Assembly (NCBI GenBank): GCA_027257055.1
Contig: JAPVLO010000161.1
Span: 744,001-808,000, forward strand
DNA from: Cephalopachus bancanus
Taxonomy: Eukaryota; Chordata; Mammalia; Primates; Tarsiidae
Direction of reading: 5' to 3'
DNA: 64,000 nucleotides
Shown here: positions 34,621 through 45,639 of the stretch, piece after piece
How positions within the stretch are numbered: the stretch's first letter is position 1
How the letters are laid out: each line of letters opens with the position of its first letter
Notes under the pieces: model-generated
The model's input: only the letters and a program-made list of their open reading frames with translations
Told to the model about the DNA's origin: nothing
Database searches by the model: none
Made by a program: the position numbers and the translations under genes

Positions 34621-35480
34621 GTGCTGGTTAATCTTATATGTTAACTTGACCAGGTCACAGTACATAGATATTTGCTCAAACATTCTGTGATGGTATTTTT
34701 TTTGTATGAAATTAACATTTAAATTAGTGAAACTGGGCCGGGCTCGGTGGCTCAGTCTGTAATCCCGCGCTTTGGGAGGCTGAGGTGAGTGGATTGCCTG
34801 AGCCTGCGGGTTTGAGACCCACCTGGGCAACCTGGTGAGACCTCATCTCTACAATCTATCAAAAAATTAGCCGGGCGTGGTAGCGCACGCCTGTAGTTCC
34901 AGCTACTTGGAAGGCTGAGGCGGAAGGGTCCCCAGAGCCCAGCAGGTCGAGGCCAAGGTGAGAGGTTTGCCTGAGCTCATGGGTTCGAGACCAACCTGGG
35001 CAACTTGATGAGACCTCATCTCTACAGTAAATCAAAAATGTCAGCCCGGCATGGTGGCGCATGCCTGTAGTTCCAGCTACTTGGAAGGCTGACGTGGAAG
35101 GATCACCTGAACCCAGCAAGTCGAGGCTCTGGTGGCCGTGAGCATGCCACGCATGCCTGGGGACAGAGTGAGACTCCAGCTCAAATAAATAAATAAATAA
35201 AATAAATTGGTGAACCTTGGTAATGTGGATAAACCCCCCCCATAATGTGGGCAGGACTCATCCAATTAGTTGAAGGTCTAAATAAAACAAAGACTGACCT
35301 CCCCTGAGCAAGAAGGAATTCTACCAGAAAGCCTTTGGACTTGAGCTGAAACATCAGCTCTTCTCTGGGTCTCCACCCTACTGGCCCACCTTATGGATTT
35401 TTGGACTTGCTAGGCTCCATACTGGTGTGAGCATATTCCTTAAAATAAATCTTTCTCTGTATGTACACATCCCACTGCCT
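34621..35480 (+). repeat. MLT2-type ERVL LTR, split by a three-armed Alu
   Basis: Left part: 'tggttaatcttatatgttaa' and 'aaattaacatttaaattagt'. Right part: 'cataatgtgggcaggactca', 'gaaggaattctaccagaaag' and 'ttccttaaaataaatctttc'. Together these reproduce an MLT2B-like LTR of the ERVL class. The Alu unit at 34732-35203 lies between. Confidence 0.8.
34732..35203 (+). repeat. Three-armed Alu (fusion of two Alus)
   Basis: A normal Alu left arm and most of a right arm run to about 34955. A second left-arm start ('aaggtgagaggtttgcctga') then replaces the expected end, and a complete right arm follows, closing with an 'aataaataaataaa' tail. The flanks 'aaattagtgaa' (34721-34731) and 'aaattggtgaa' (35204-35214) are a single target-site duplication with one mismatch. 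Confidence 0.88.
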
Positions 35481-37125
35481 CAGTTTCACCCAGACGGCTT
35501 TCTTCTTTTTGATTCCGCAACACCATTTTGGAATTTTGGAAATCGTTCGTTTACTTGTCCTCCTCATTTACAAGGCTTTTAAAGGGTGGGAGCTGTGCTG
35601 TATTTATCTCGATCCCAGCACCTGGAAGGTACTTGGAATCTTGTCAACACTTCCTACATACTTGCCAGTGGAGAGTGAGTTTCAGCAGGAGGAAGTCCGT
35701 GGTAGTCCAGGAATCCTTTCTTCAGTGTTATTTTTCAGTCACTGTCCTGTTTTTTAGCCCAGAAGGAAAGAAGAGGATCAGATGGTGCTACCAGGATTTA
35801 GACTTGGGACAGGGCAGGAATAGAGATGATGAGAGGACCAGCAAGGCCTGGGAGGAGGAAGTCCATTCAAGGCGGTGGAATGTAGGGATTCCCGTGTTCA
35901 ACTTTGTGAAGTGTCACGACCAGGCACGTCACTCATTTATACCTTCATTCACCAAGTGTTGATTGTGTGTTATATCCCAGCAGTGAACCAAACAGACATA
36001 ATTCCTGCTCTCAAGGCTGATTCATAGACCATTGATGGAGATATGCATCAAATAAATAAGCACGTCAATACATATTTAATTATAAATTAGGAAAGAAAAT
36101 TGAAAGGACAAATACATAATGAATAGAGGGGAATCTGATTTAGAGTGAGTGGGATCAGGGAAGACCATTCTGAGGTGGGTACACCTTTCTGGAGCAGGGG
36201 AGGGTCAGAGAGGCAGCAGGTTCGCCCCAAAGATCCTTTTCTTTAAGTCCAAGAGTCTCCCAAGGGCTTCCATTTGGAGACACTCCATTTCCCCAGCACC
36301 CAGGACCCCTTGGGCACCTCCTGGCTTGCTCAGCCTGTCCCTGAGAGTCCTGCTACAGGAGTTTCTCCAAATTCGGTCTGATCACATTTTTGATGCTTTT
36401 CATCACAAAGAGTGAAATCTCAGGCCCCCGAGGGGCTGCCCTGACACAGCCTGTTTGGGACCTTTTTATCCTTATCCAATGTTATCCTGGAGCTATCTTA
36501 CTAGCATTTTTTCAGACCTCTGATGGCAGGGGTGAAACTCCAGGCTTTGGAGCACGTATTGCTCTCCTCTGTTGTTGCTCCCTCCTGTTGGGGTGAAGAA
36601 GTGGGAGGGTGCCACCTAGATTGGAGCCTGGGGACACGTTCCCTGCCATCCACTTCTGGCATCTGGCAGGCCCACTCGCTTTAACTTCTCCAGAGAACAA
36701 AGGCTGTGCTTCAGACTGAGATCTACTCCCAGCCTCCCTGGGGCTTAATCCCATTAGCTCCGCCTGGGGGCCAAGTCTCTGGCAACTCTTGAAAGAAAGG
36801 AGCTGAGCTCTTTTTAAAGAGTTAGGGGAAAGGAGGGAACAAGGAGAGCCCTAGGAAAAGAACTTCAAAAGGCGACTGACATACATTATTCAGTCCTACT
36901 CAATGGGACTTCTGGCATGTCGTGTTTGGGGAGAAATATTTTGTTAGCCGTCCCTTTTGCCAGAGAACAATTGTTCCACAGAAGTGGTTCACGATCTCCT
37001 CCCCAGTTACCCCAGGCAGCCTGTGTGCACCTTGGGCACTTAGCCCTGGCAAAAAGACAATGCAAGTGGGAAAACCAAGTGACCTTCACTGCTGCCTCTG
37101 CCTCTGGCCTCTGTTCACCCTACCT
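35481..37125. other. Unique or weakly repetitive sequence
   Basis: 35940-36130 resembles the unnamed ancient family noted at 31.4 and 44.2 kb. A 144-codon plus frame at 35528-35962 has no recognisable domain. No gene is supported. Confidence 0.4.
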
Positions 37126-37830
37126 GCTGTTCAAGAGAAACAAAGCCATACACTTGTTAAAGGAGGTCAGGTGGGCTTTATTCAGAGGACTGCAGCAGGG
37201 GAGAGAGCCTTTGGTGTAAACTGAGTCTGTCCGTACAAAAGGTACTTTTCAGTGCTGGCTGAATAAAGAAAGGGTACTGTTAAGGGGGTTGGTCTACGTG
37301 ATGAGGCCATCTGAGTTTTTGAAACTGGTGTTTATCCCGAGGAAATCAACTCCTATCTTTAGGATGGGAGTAGTCTTGCACACTGGAGCAAGACGCCTGT
37401 GAAGATAGGCTTCTAGCCTCCTGCAGGAACTTGGAGACAGGAGAGCTGTCTCCCTAGATGTCTGCATTTCAAGAAAATGAAGGTCCTTGAGGAAGCATTC
37501 TGCAATGTGGGAGATTTATATCTTAAAGAGACAGAGAAAGGTTTTGCAACAGCAAGTTTTCTTAAGTAAATCCTTTAGGAAAAGGGAGGTGGGGTCTAGA
37601 GTCAGGGTTTGGCTGAAACCAATAGTAAATTCTTTTGGCAGTATTTAACTTTCTCAGGCAGGCATTTAAGGGGGGCTGAGTCATCCCAGGGACATGTCCT
37701 TGAGCTGCTGGAAACTGCAGTAGTGTTTGTTCAAGTCTCTTGGTGTGTGTGTGTGTGGGAGGGGGGTGGTGGGTAGATGAAATCATTTATGTTGAGAGTT
37801 TGTCACTCCTAGACGCCAAGGTTGAAGGCC
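37126..37830 (-). repeat. Probable endogenous retroviral LTR, antisense
   Basis: On the minus strand, a CT-rich segment is followed by 'cagtcctctgaataaagccc', which carries an AATAAA signal (complement at 37177-37182), then a pyrimidine-rich tail. That is the U3-R-U5 order of an LTR of the gammaretrovirus-like class. No gag, pol or env remnant is attached, so it would be a solo LTR. The far boundary is uncertain. Confidence 0.4.
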
Positions 37831-37989
37831 TAGTTGAAAAGGGGGCTCAGTGAAAGGGAATTTGGTCAAGGAGAGAATCTTAGTCACTGTCCACTCTCTT
37901 CCACCTAAGACTGTACTACTGCTGGCTGGTTTGGAACAGAATGCAAAGATAAGATGTGTCGTTTGTCATAGGCTGCAAGGAAGAAGAGA

Positions 37990-38450
37990 ACTGGGTGAGT
38001 TTCACCATCTGGAGCCATTCACTGGGACTCAATCCCATCTAAAGCTGGATCAGAAGATTCTAGATGAAAGACAGTGGTGCACAGTGAGACTCAACACCCG
38101 CTAAGGCCAAGAGATTTAATGAGTCGAATGCGGTGGGCTACAGGACCTGAGGGTCAGGCTGGAGCCCCGAGGCAAGGGCGCGGCAGCCTTTATAGAGGCT
38201 TAGGGAGACCTGACAGTCGTTCATAGGTTGGCTGGCAGAGCTTCATTTAGGTTGGTGGATTTTTCGCGGGCGCGAGAAAGGGTGCGGAGGAAGAACCTGG
38301 AAGGCACCGTTTTGGTCGCCATTTTAGTTTGCCAGGTGGCCATTTTGGTGGGGGCCGGGTTTAGGCCCCTTTCCAGGAAAGGGAGGGGATGTGGCTTTAC
38401 TTGTGGCTGGTGGTGGCCCTTCACTAGAAACATATCTACATGTTTATGTT
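37990..38450 (-). repeat. Candidate retroviral LTR with promoter signals, antisense
   Basis: Read on the minus strand, it has a GC-rich upstream part with two AAAATGG motifs (complements at 38319-38325 and 38340-38346, YY1-like), a TATA-like 'ctataaagg' (complement at 38187-38195) and an ATTAAA signal about 70 bases further on (complement 38115-38120). The order U3, TATA, R and polyadenylation signal fits an LTR. It could also be a CpG-containing cellular promoter. Confidence 0.4.
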
Positions 38451-38811
38451 TATTATTTTATTTTCCTTTATGTATATTTCTGAAGCGACTGCTAATGAAA
38501 CCCAAAAAGCAGGAAGGCTATTTGGGCTTTTATGGGGGGTAAGAAAAAGAAGAACTGGGAAATTTGGAGGGCCAGTCTTCAGGGATAACATAGGGTGGCA
38601 GCTTTCAAGAAGAGAGGAAATTCAGCGGGGCCCTCCAGGCCTACAGCCAAGGAAAGCCTGCATATCTAGTGGCAAACAGGCTTGTGTGGTTACCCGAGAG
38701 TCTATGCTCCTGGAAGCCGGTTTTCCTCTGACACTTTTTGACTCTGGGGCCTGGGTTGAGAGAGCGGAATGTCTCTCCACAAAAGAGTCATGCTCGGGAA
38801 ACTTAAAAGGG
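38451..38811. other. Unassigned sequence
   Basis: A 141-codon plus frame (38440-38865) crosses this block into the adjacent L1 insertion. I recognise no domain. Confidence 0.3.
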
Positions 38812-38822
38812 AAGGAAATTCT

Positions 38823-39147
38823 TTTTTTTAAAAAAATTAACATTTTAAAAACATTTATCACCTAGTAGTCATGATATCAGATAATATAAAAACGAGTTTA
38901 ACAATCAGCTATTTAATTTTTTTAATTCTGAATTTTTACTGAACCTTGATTATTTATGTGGTCAGCCGATTGTATAGGAACATGTTTAATTTTATATATT
39001 TTAGTAAAATTGTTATTATTTTTAATTTTAAAGATGTGGGGTACAATTCAAGGTTAGGTACATACAAATGTTCATGACGCAGGTACCCTTGTTGATGAGG
39101 TGTGCCCCTCCCTCCCCTGGCAGTTTCCCACCACTGCCAATCCCAGA
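38823..39147 (-). mobile_element. L1 tail with candidate 3' transduction
   Basis: Identical 'aaggaaattct' at 38812-38822 and 39148-39158 bound the insertion. The right part (about 39005-39147) is an antisense L1 3' UTR. The left part (about 38832-39004) is not L1, and ends at the T run next to the left duplication. An RNA that read past the L1 tail and was polyadenylated downstream would give this structure. Confidence 0.7.
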
Positions 39148-39158
39148 AAGGAAATTCT

Positions 39159-39310
39159 GAACAGAAGAAGGCAGACCCAAAAGAGACATACTGCATGAGT
39201 TTGCATGTTCAGACTTCAAAAGCTCTGCTAACTAATCCAAGGATAGCACCTGCTCTTGAGAGGCAGATAATAACTGGAAGAGACCAGAGGGAATGAGGTA
39301 CTGACAGTGT
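39159..39310. other. Unique sequence
   Basis: Nothing recognised. Confidence 0.4.
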
Positions 39311-39435
39311 TCTTGTTAGTGGTCTGGGTGCTGATTCCATAGGTGTGCTCTCTCTGAAAACCCTGTCGAATTGTACACTTACAACGTGGTTACTTTTCTT
39401 GGAGCATATGATACTACAATGCACCTTTACCGAAA
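39311..39435 (+). repeat. Old L1 3' end fragment
   Basis: 'gtggtctgggtgctgattcc' followed by 'cgaattgtacacttacaac' matches the 3' terminus of old L1 families; compare 46.4 kb. Confidence 0.6.
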
Positions 39436-40438
39436 GAAGGGGAGGACAAACACCAGGAAAGTCTAAGAAACTGTCACAGCCATAATGATTTCTAAGAATT
39501 CTCATCCTCACGGGTCCCTGTCTCCACGATTGGGGTTCTTTCCTTTCTCCTCATGTATTTTGCAATAATTGCCGTTAGTTACATTTATGCTCACCAGATC
39601 TGTCATAATCACTGATTGCTAATGGAATGGCTACTTTGTTCCCTTGTGTTTTAAGACATCAGCAAGAGTATTGTGTTGTTGGAGTCCTTAACTTCACAAG
39701 TGACAGCTACAGCACAGTATTTGCAGATGCGTTAATTTCCTTCTCAGGAAAATGCGAGTTTTTGGTTTCACTTGACTTGAGTGAGACCCAGGTTCTTTGA
39801 GGGGGTAGGAGGGGGAATGTAACATGTGAAATGATGAGAACCACTGAAGAACTTCAAAGTACTCACTCACCACTTGAGAAGGCTGCAGGGCTGCAGGGCT
39901 GGGGTCAAATCCTAGCACGGTGAACGCCTGGATCCTGGTAGGTGCACAATTAACATTGTTTAAACTTTTTTTGAATTGTTGAATGGAGCCCTTGACTCCT
40001 GACTTCCCGTCTGTCTTGAGTAACGTCTTTGTCAAATTTCAGAGAGTAAAATGACCTTCTCCATGGGATGACTACTCAAGGCTTGAGTGGATGTGGACTA
40101 GCACAAAGGGACCTGGCACCCAGCACCTGGGCGTGTATGCCAGAGACCCTACGACCTTGCTTGTCTTAGCCATCACACACCATCCCCTTTCTTTCTGGCT
40201 GCCACAACTGCCCTACCCTTTGCACATGAGACTGAGGTCCAGCTTGCTCCCATTCAGGTCCATCCCAGGGTTTCCTTATTCCCACATCCCGGATTCTATT
40301 TTGAGTCTGGGGTCCTATGAACAATGCAGGTGACTCAGGAGGCTTTTCCACCAGGAGAGAAAGTTACAGGCATCGGTACAGTGGTGAAGGGTAGAGAAAG
40401 GCACAGACACAGCAGAGGGGAACCCAGGTGTAACTGCT
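39436..40438. other. Unique sequence
   Basis: Nothing recognised. Confidence 0.4.
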
Positions 40439-40452
40439 GAAAGGTTATTTCA

Positions 40453-40749
40453 GCTGGGCTCGGTGGCTCAGCCTGTAATCCCGTGCTTTGGGAGGCTGAG
40501 GTGAGTGGACTGCCTGAGCCCGCGGGTTCGAGAACCGCCTGGGCAACTTGGCGAGACTTCATCTCTACAATAAATCAAAAAATTAGCCGGGCGTGGTAGC
40601 GCGAGCCTGTAGTTCCAGCTACTTGGAAGGCTGAGGCGGAAGGATCGCGGGAGCCCAGCAGGTCGAGGCTGTGGTGGCCGGGAGCGGCCACTGCACTCTA
40701 GTCTGGGTGACAGAGTGAGACTCTAGCTCAAAAAAAAAAAAAAAAAAAA
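40453..40749 (+). repeat. Alu (intact, young-looking; reference copy)
   Basis: Complete sense Alu with a long A tail. Exact 14-base target-site duplication 'gaaaggttatttca' at 40439-40452 and 40750-40763. Left arm contains 'ggttcgagaacc', close to a canonical Pol III B box. Confidence 0.98.
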
Positions 40750-40763
40750 GAAAGGTTATTTCA

Positions 40764-41229
40764 CGAAGTTATTAACTTTTTTGTTTAAAAATAGTAACCT
40801 ATTTGAAAGACATTAGCCTGGAAATTCTTGAGAGCCTCTTCACTTGCTCCAAGGTCCACTTGGAGAGACTGATCACTGCCATGGCCAAAGGCAAGCTCCT
40901 GATCAGGCTGTCCTGGAACTGGCTTCTATCGGTCGCTAGAGCCAATGGTACACATCTCTTTCCAGCTTCACATTCAGTGATGTCATGTGTTGGGAGCATT
41001 GACACCTCAGAAATCCACAAGCACCCAGGGATTAGCCACTCGCCCAGAGCCAGGTATTAACCAGTTACCAGCACATAGCTGCTCCTGACTAGCTTCCAAT
41101 GAACCACTTTGCTCTGCTAACCAGTGTTTTTCCTCTGTAAAACCCTTTGACCAATGCCTTCGCCCCTCTGATGTTCACAGCTGTTCCAATCAAGGAAACT
41201 GCATGCTTATCAAGAGTCGATCACACTTG
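40764..41229. other. Unique sequence
   Basis: Nothing recognised. Confidence 0.4.
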
Positions 41230-41560
41230 TCCCCAGACCTGTTCATGCAAATATATTACTTATGGCAATTACAGAATTAGGTAAATATGGCAATAGCGCT
41301 GATGGAGTGTATGAAAGTAATCGAGTTGTCATTTCTAGGAAAATTAAGTTGAATGCTTTGGAAAGACATAATAAAGGCAAATTGCTTAACAACTACTGTC
41401 ATATTGAGTGCAGGCAAAGCAACTGTAAAATTTTGGGAATGATTATATAAGCCTGGAAGGATTCAGGGCTTCAGTTGCTTTGAAGTGTTTTTAAGCTTTT
41501 GCTCCACTTCAAGCAAATAAAACAGGAGGTTTGGAAATCGGGTGGAACTCCAAGTAGTGA
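41230..41560. promoter_or_regulatory. Candidate conserved noncoding element
   Basis: Repeat-free block with an octamer-type site 'atgcaaat' (about 41245-41252), an AT-rich core and no coding signal beyond a 62-codon chance frame. Judged enhancer-like from texture only. Confidence 0.3.
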
Positions 41561-41837
41561 GCATGCACCCAAAGAGGAGATGCATATTTATATATTTTAA
41601 GCTAATATATGGTATCACAAGTGTGCTTTTAGTCATCTTTTTAGGATTCCACACTCTCGCTCACTTTTCACTATTGACGGGCCATCAGTCCCAATCTTGC
41701 TGTAAACTGTGCTATCCAATCACTTCAGGCATGTATAGCTTCCTTTTAGCTAAAGAGATAGCCATACGATCTTAGCTGTGTCATCTTAAGGGCTTCTACT
41801 TGTCACCTATGGGATTCAACCTGAGACTGACTGTAAA
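41561..41837. other. Unique sequence
   Basis: Nothing recognised. Confidence 0.4.
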
Positions 41838-41868
41838 AGTCAAGGTTTACCAGAGAAAGAGAATCAAT

Positions 41869-41872
<4 letters not shown>

Positions 41873-41922
<50 letters not shown>

Positions 41923-41969
41923 TGTGTGTGTGTATGTGTGTGATTATCTATCTATCTATCTATCTATCA
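41873..41969. repeat. Compound microsatellite (TG)n(TATC)n
   Basis: A TG run of about 35 units with a few TATG interruptions is followed by about six TATC units. It sits in the AT-rich part of the LTR, where the family normally has a short TA/TG stretch. Confidence 0.95.
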
Positions 41970-42073
41970 TTGATTCATTTTAAGAAGTTGGCCCATGTAA
42001 TTACGGAGGCTGGTATGTCCAAAAACTGCAGGGTAGACCAGCAGGCTTGAGATCCAGGGAAGAGCTGATTCTG

Positions 42074-42381
42074 TTTCTTTCTTTCTCTCTGTTTTTTGAG
42101 TCAGAGTCTCACTCTGTCTCCCAGGCTGGAGTGCAGTGGCATGCTCACACAGCCACCGGAGCTTTGACCTGCTGGGCTCAGGTGATCTTTCCACCTCAGC
42201 CTTCCAAGTAGCTGGAACCACAGGCATGTGCCACCACACATGGCTAATTTTTTGATTTATTGTAGAGACGAAGTCTCGCCATGTTGCTCAGGCTGGTCTT
42301 GAACCCCTGGGCTCCGGTAATCCTCGTGCCCCCACCTCCCAAAGTGCTGGAATTACAGGCCATGAGTCACTGCGCCCGGTT
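42074..42381 (-). repeat. Older Alu nested in MLT2
   Basis: Reverse-oriented Alu that keeps older wording ('cccaaagtgctggaattaca') and ends 'gcgcccggtt', with more divergence than its neighbours. It lies inside the LTR. Confidence 0.93.
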
Positions 42382-42582
42382 GGGAAAAGTTTGATTTTGC
42401 AGCCCAAGTCAGTTGGTTGGATGAGGCCCACTCAAGTCATGGAGGGTAATTCGCCTTATTCCATGTCTACTAGATTTAAATGTGAATCTGAAAAAATAAC
42501 CTTCACGGAAATGTGTAGACAAGTGTTTGACCGAATACCATGGCCCAACCAAGTTGACACACAGGATTATCCATCACGCTGA

Positions 42583-42810
42583 CTTTTAGTCTCCCCCACC
42601 CACTTCTTCCCTCCCTTGAGACCTGATTTGCTTTCCTCCTATGTCCCCAGTCCCTGCTCCTGCCACGCCTTTGTTCCCACTGCTTTCTTCTGCATTGTTC
42701 TTCCCTCAGTTCCCAGTGCAGGCTAACATCCTTCCCCTTCATCCAAATCGAGCTCCATCATTCCGTTCTTTGTGAAACTTGTCCTGATCCCCCCTGACTA
42801 GAAGTAATTC
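42583..42810 (+). repeat. L2 3' fragment
   Basis: CT-rich L2-like order, ending with 'gtgaaacttgtcctgatccc'. Confidence 0.5.
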
Positions 42811-43201
42811 TCAGATGATCATATGATAATCCATAACGATGTGGATTCTTTCTTAGGGAAAATTAAGTAATTTAGACCATAGAATTGAGCATCCAGAAGG
42901 GATCTTGTGGCTTCTGTCACCACTCCCCTCTTATTTTATAGCAAAGAAACAAAAACAAAAGAACAACAAAAACACAGGGCTGGAGCCCTTACGTGACCAG
43001 CTCAAGATGACACAGACAGCAAATAATAGGGCACGATCTTGAATTTGTGAATGCCTCCTCCCACCGAGAAGGCAGTCTGCGTTGGACTCCGTTCACTGTG
43101 CTTCGCACAGAGGAGGTATCCATGTGTACTTTTTCTTTAATATTAGATTTATTTTATTCAAACTTAGAGGTTCTGTTTATTAACTATGTTCAGATTGTAA
43201 A
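42811..43201. other. Mostly unique; weak MIR-like core
   Basis: 42890-43040 has the spacing of an antisense MIR ('tgaccagctcaagatgacac'). The call is weak. Confidence 0.35.
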
Positions 43202-43211
43202 GAAGTATCTT

Positions 43212-43500
43212 TTTTTTTTTTTTGAGTTGGAGTCTCACTCTGTCGCCCAGACTGGAGTGCAGTGGCTGCTCCCAGCCACTGCAGCCTCGACCCGCTGGGC
43301 TCCGGCGATCCTTCCGCCTCAGCCTCCCTAGTAGCCGGAATTCCAGGCGCGCGCTACCATGCCCAGCTGATTTTTTGATTTATTGTAGAGATGAGGTCTC
43401 GCCAATTTGCCCAGGTGGGTCTCAAACCCGCGGGCTCAGGCAATTCACTCACCTCAGCCTCCCAAAGCGCGGGATTACAGGCTGAGCCATCGAGCCTGGC
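43212..43500 (-). repeat. Alu (strepsirrhine-type)
   Basis: Reverse-oriented Alu. The flanks 'agaagtatct' (43202-43211) and 'agaagtacct' (43501-43510) are a target duplication with one mismatch. Confidence 0.96.
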
Positions 43501-43535
43501 AGAAGTACCTGTTAATGGAAAAGAATTTGGAAAAT

Positions 43536-43945
43536 GAGAAACGGCACAAGATACTCCTCAGCCATAAAAAGAAACACGAGGACACCTTTCTCGGCAACTT
43601 GTATGGAACTGGAGATTATTATCCTAAGTGAAGTGACACAGAAATGGAAAATCAAGTCCCACGCATTCTCACTATAGGTGGGAGCTAGCTGTGGGTCTGC
43701 AAAGGCAAATAGAATGATATAATGGACATTGGAGACTCAGAACTGGGAGGGCAGAAGGCGGTGAGGGATGAAAAATCACCTGTCTGGTACAATGCACAGG
43801 TGGGAATGAGGGGTGTACTTAAAGCCCAGACTTCTTCACCACTATACTGTAACAACAGCATCCCTGTTCATCCTTGTAACAACAGCAACAACAGCAAAAG
43901 GTGTACTTCTAAAGCTATTGAAATTTAAAAAAATCCCCAGCATTT
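43536..43945 (+). repeat. L1 3' end (older family)
   Basis: Wording 'actcctcagccataaaaaga', 'ataggtgggagctagctgtg' and a terminal 'aaagctattgaaatttaaaa' matches a 3' UTR type different from the young tails in this window. Confidence 0.8.
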
Positions 43946-45284
43946 TGAAGAAAATATACATCACCATTTGTCTGGCTATTCTAAGAATATTAGGATCATT
44001 TTCTTCAGATTGGGTTTAAAGAAGAAGACATCAAACAAACCAGTGTTATCCATGGAAAAGATACTTGAAGGAGGAAGTGCTTTTTGACTGAGCTAAAGAA
44101 GAAAAGAAATGTTCCAAATGGTATCTCTGATTCTCATCCAACCACCTATCTACCCGAGAAATAAGAACCTGCCAGGGTAGACTTTATGTTTGGCGCTAGG
44201 GATACAGAGATGAATTACATATTGCAGGTGCCAGCCCTCGTACGTTTCAGAATCTAATGGAAGAAACAGACATGTAAACAGAGGATTAACAATGTGGGCT
44301 GACAATGGAGAGATGAGCAATTTAAGGCAGTATGTAATTACACGCAACGCTACATGAAATGGGTTTTACGGCCTGTAAAAGTGGGCTGCCGTGGCTTATA
44401 ATTTCTGGTATCAAACCAAAAGCCACATAACAATGACCAGCGAAAATTTCTTTAAAGGTGATTGTTCATAAAGGTGAAATAATTGGAATTTCACAAACCA
44501 GTAATTACAAAAGCAAGAAAGGTTACTATAGTATATTTTATAACTATAATCAAAAAAGCTACAGGGGGACTTTAAAAACGTGCCTTTCATTAACTCCATT
44601 AAAGGTTACTGTCTGAGATGAAAGATAGAGCAACCTAAAATCATGCTTCATGAGAAGTTTAAAGGACCCGAAATCAGGTTCTTGGCAAATCAGGAAAACG
44701 CATATCCAAGGGCTTCTTGTCTCTGCTTGGTGCTTAGGCTGCATGACTCAGTGATGGTAGCTGGTTTTGTCATTTTTGTAATAATTATATGCTGTGGTCT
44801 CTTATGATTAAGCATGATATTTTGCATTATTGAGCTACTTTAAAATATTCACAAGACTTTGGCTACCGTTCCATTAGTCTTGTGTTCATTTCAGCCTGTC
44901 AGGTCAGTTTTTGCTGATCTTGATGCCTTCTACCTTGTGGGATAGCTGGAGTGCTGTCAGAGAAAGAGGCTGTCAGTGTGATGGAAGTGGAGAGGGGGCA
45001 CGGATCATGAGAGAAACCAGCGTACATGGGATTGCGGTCTCCCAGGACAGCACAGGGTTTTAAATGCCGCCCAGCTTCTAGGGATGATAACAGAATAATT
45101 GGTCTCACTGCGTATCCCTGAGGCTCCAGGAGTGTGTTTCAGTGTCAGCAGAGGTGGCCTGGAGTAACTTCTAGTTCCTACACAAGAATGGCGGTAGCTT
45201 GTTCCTGAGGGAAATGCCATTCTGCTCAGTAAGATGGCAGCCAGCAAACTAGGCATTCTATGCCTTGACTGTGGACACTTCATT
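43946..45284. other. Unique sequence; one weak ancient-repeat phrase
   Basis: 44170-44290 ('gatacagagatgaattacat') belongs to the unnamed dispersed family seen at 31.4 and 36.0 kb. No gene is recognised. Confidence 0.4.
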
Positions 45285-45380
45285 TCCCCAGTCTGGGCCT
45301 CAGTTTCCCCTTCTGCAACATGACAGGATTCAATAAGATGATGTTTCTGGCTCTCTCCAGCTCTAAAACTCTAAGGTATC
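45285..45380 (+). repeat. MIR SINE fragment
   Basis: 'gggcctcagtttccccttct' is the MIR core. Confidence 0.7.
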
Positions 45381-45639
45381 ACCCTGGGCTTGGACATGTC
45401 TTGGAGGGCGCTCTGTCCAGGCTGTAGGCTGATGCATGGTTCCATCCCCTCTGCTCCCTCTCCACCACTAGAGTGACTGCCACTCACTGTTTCACACTCA
45501 TTCTCCTGCCCCTCCTTCCAGGCCTCGGTGCTGCTTTTCCATGATGCTCTGCTTCTCAGCATTAATCGCCTCCGACCTTTCTGCTGAAACAAGTTCGTAT
45601 TCATCAAATCCTAATTCATTTTCTTTTTCCCCAGCATGC

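Larger units (their letters stand above)
41838..42582 (-). repeat. MLT2-type ERVL LTR, antisense, split by an Alu
   Basis: Left part: 'accagagaaagagaatcaat', then the microsatellite, then 'ttttaagaagttggcccatg' and 'aaaactgcagggtagacc'. Right part (42382-42582): 'ggttggatgaggcccactca' and 'ccaaccaagttgacacaca'. This is the mirror of the LTR at 34621-35480. Confidence 0.8.

Noticed and set aside
38440..38865. 141-codon plus frame beside LTR-like sequence as a retroviral gene
   Set aside because: No retroviral motif is recognisable and the frame ends in the T-rich part of the L1 insertion.
41873..41969. Tandem repeat as a CRISPR-like or satellite array
   Set aside because: It is a simple TG/TATC microsatellite without spacers.
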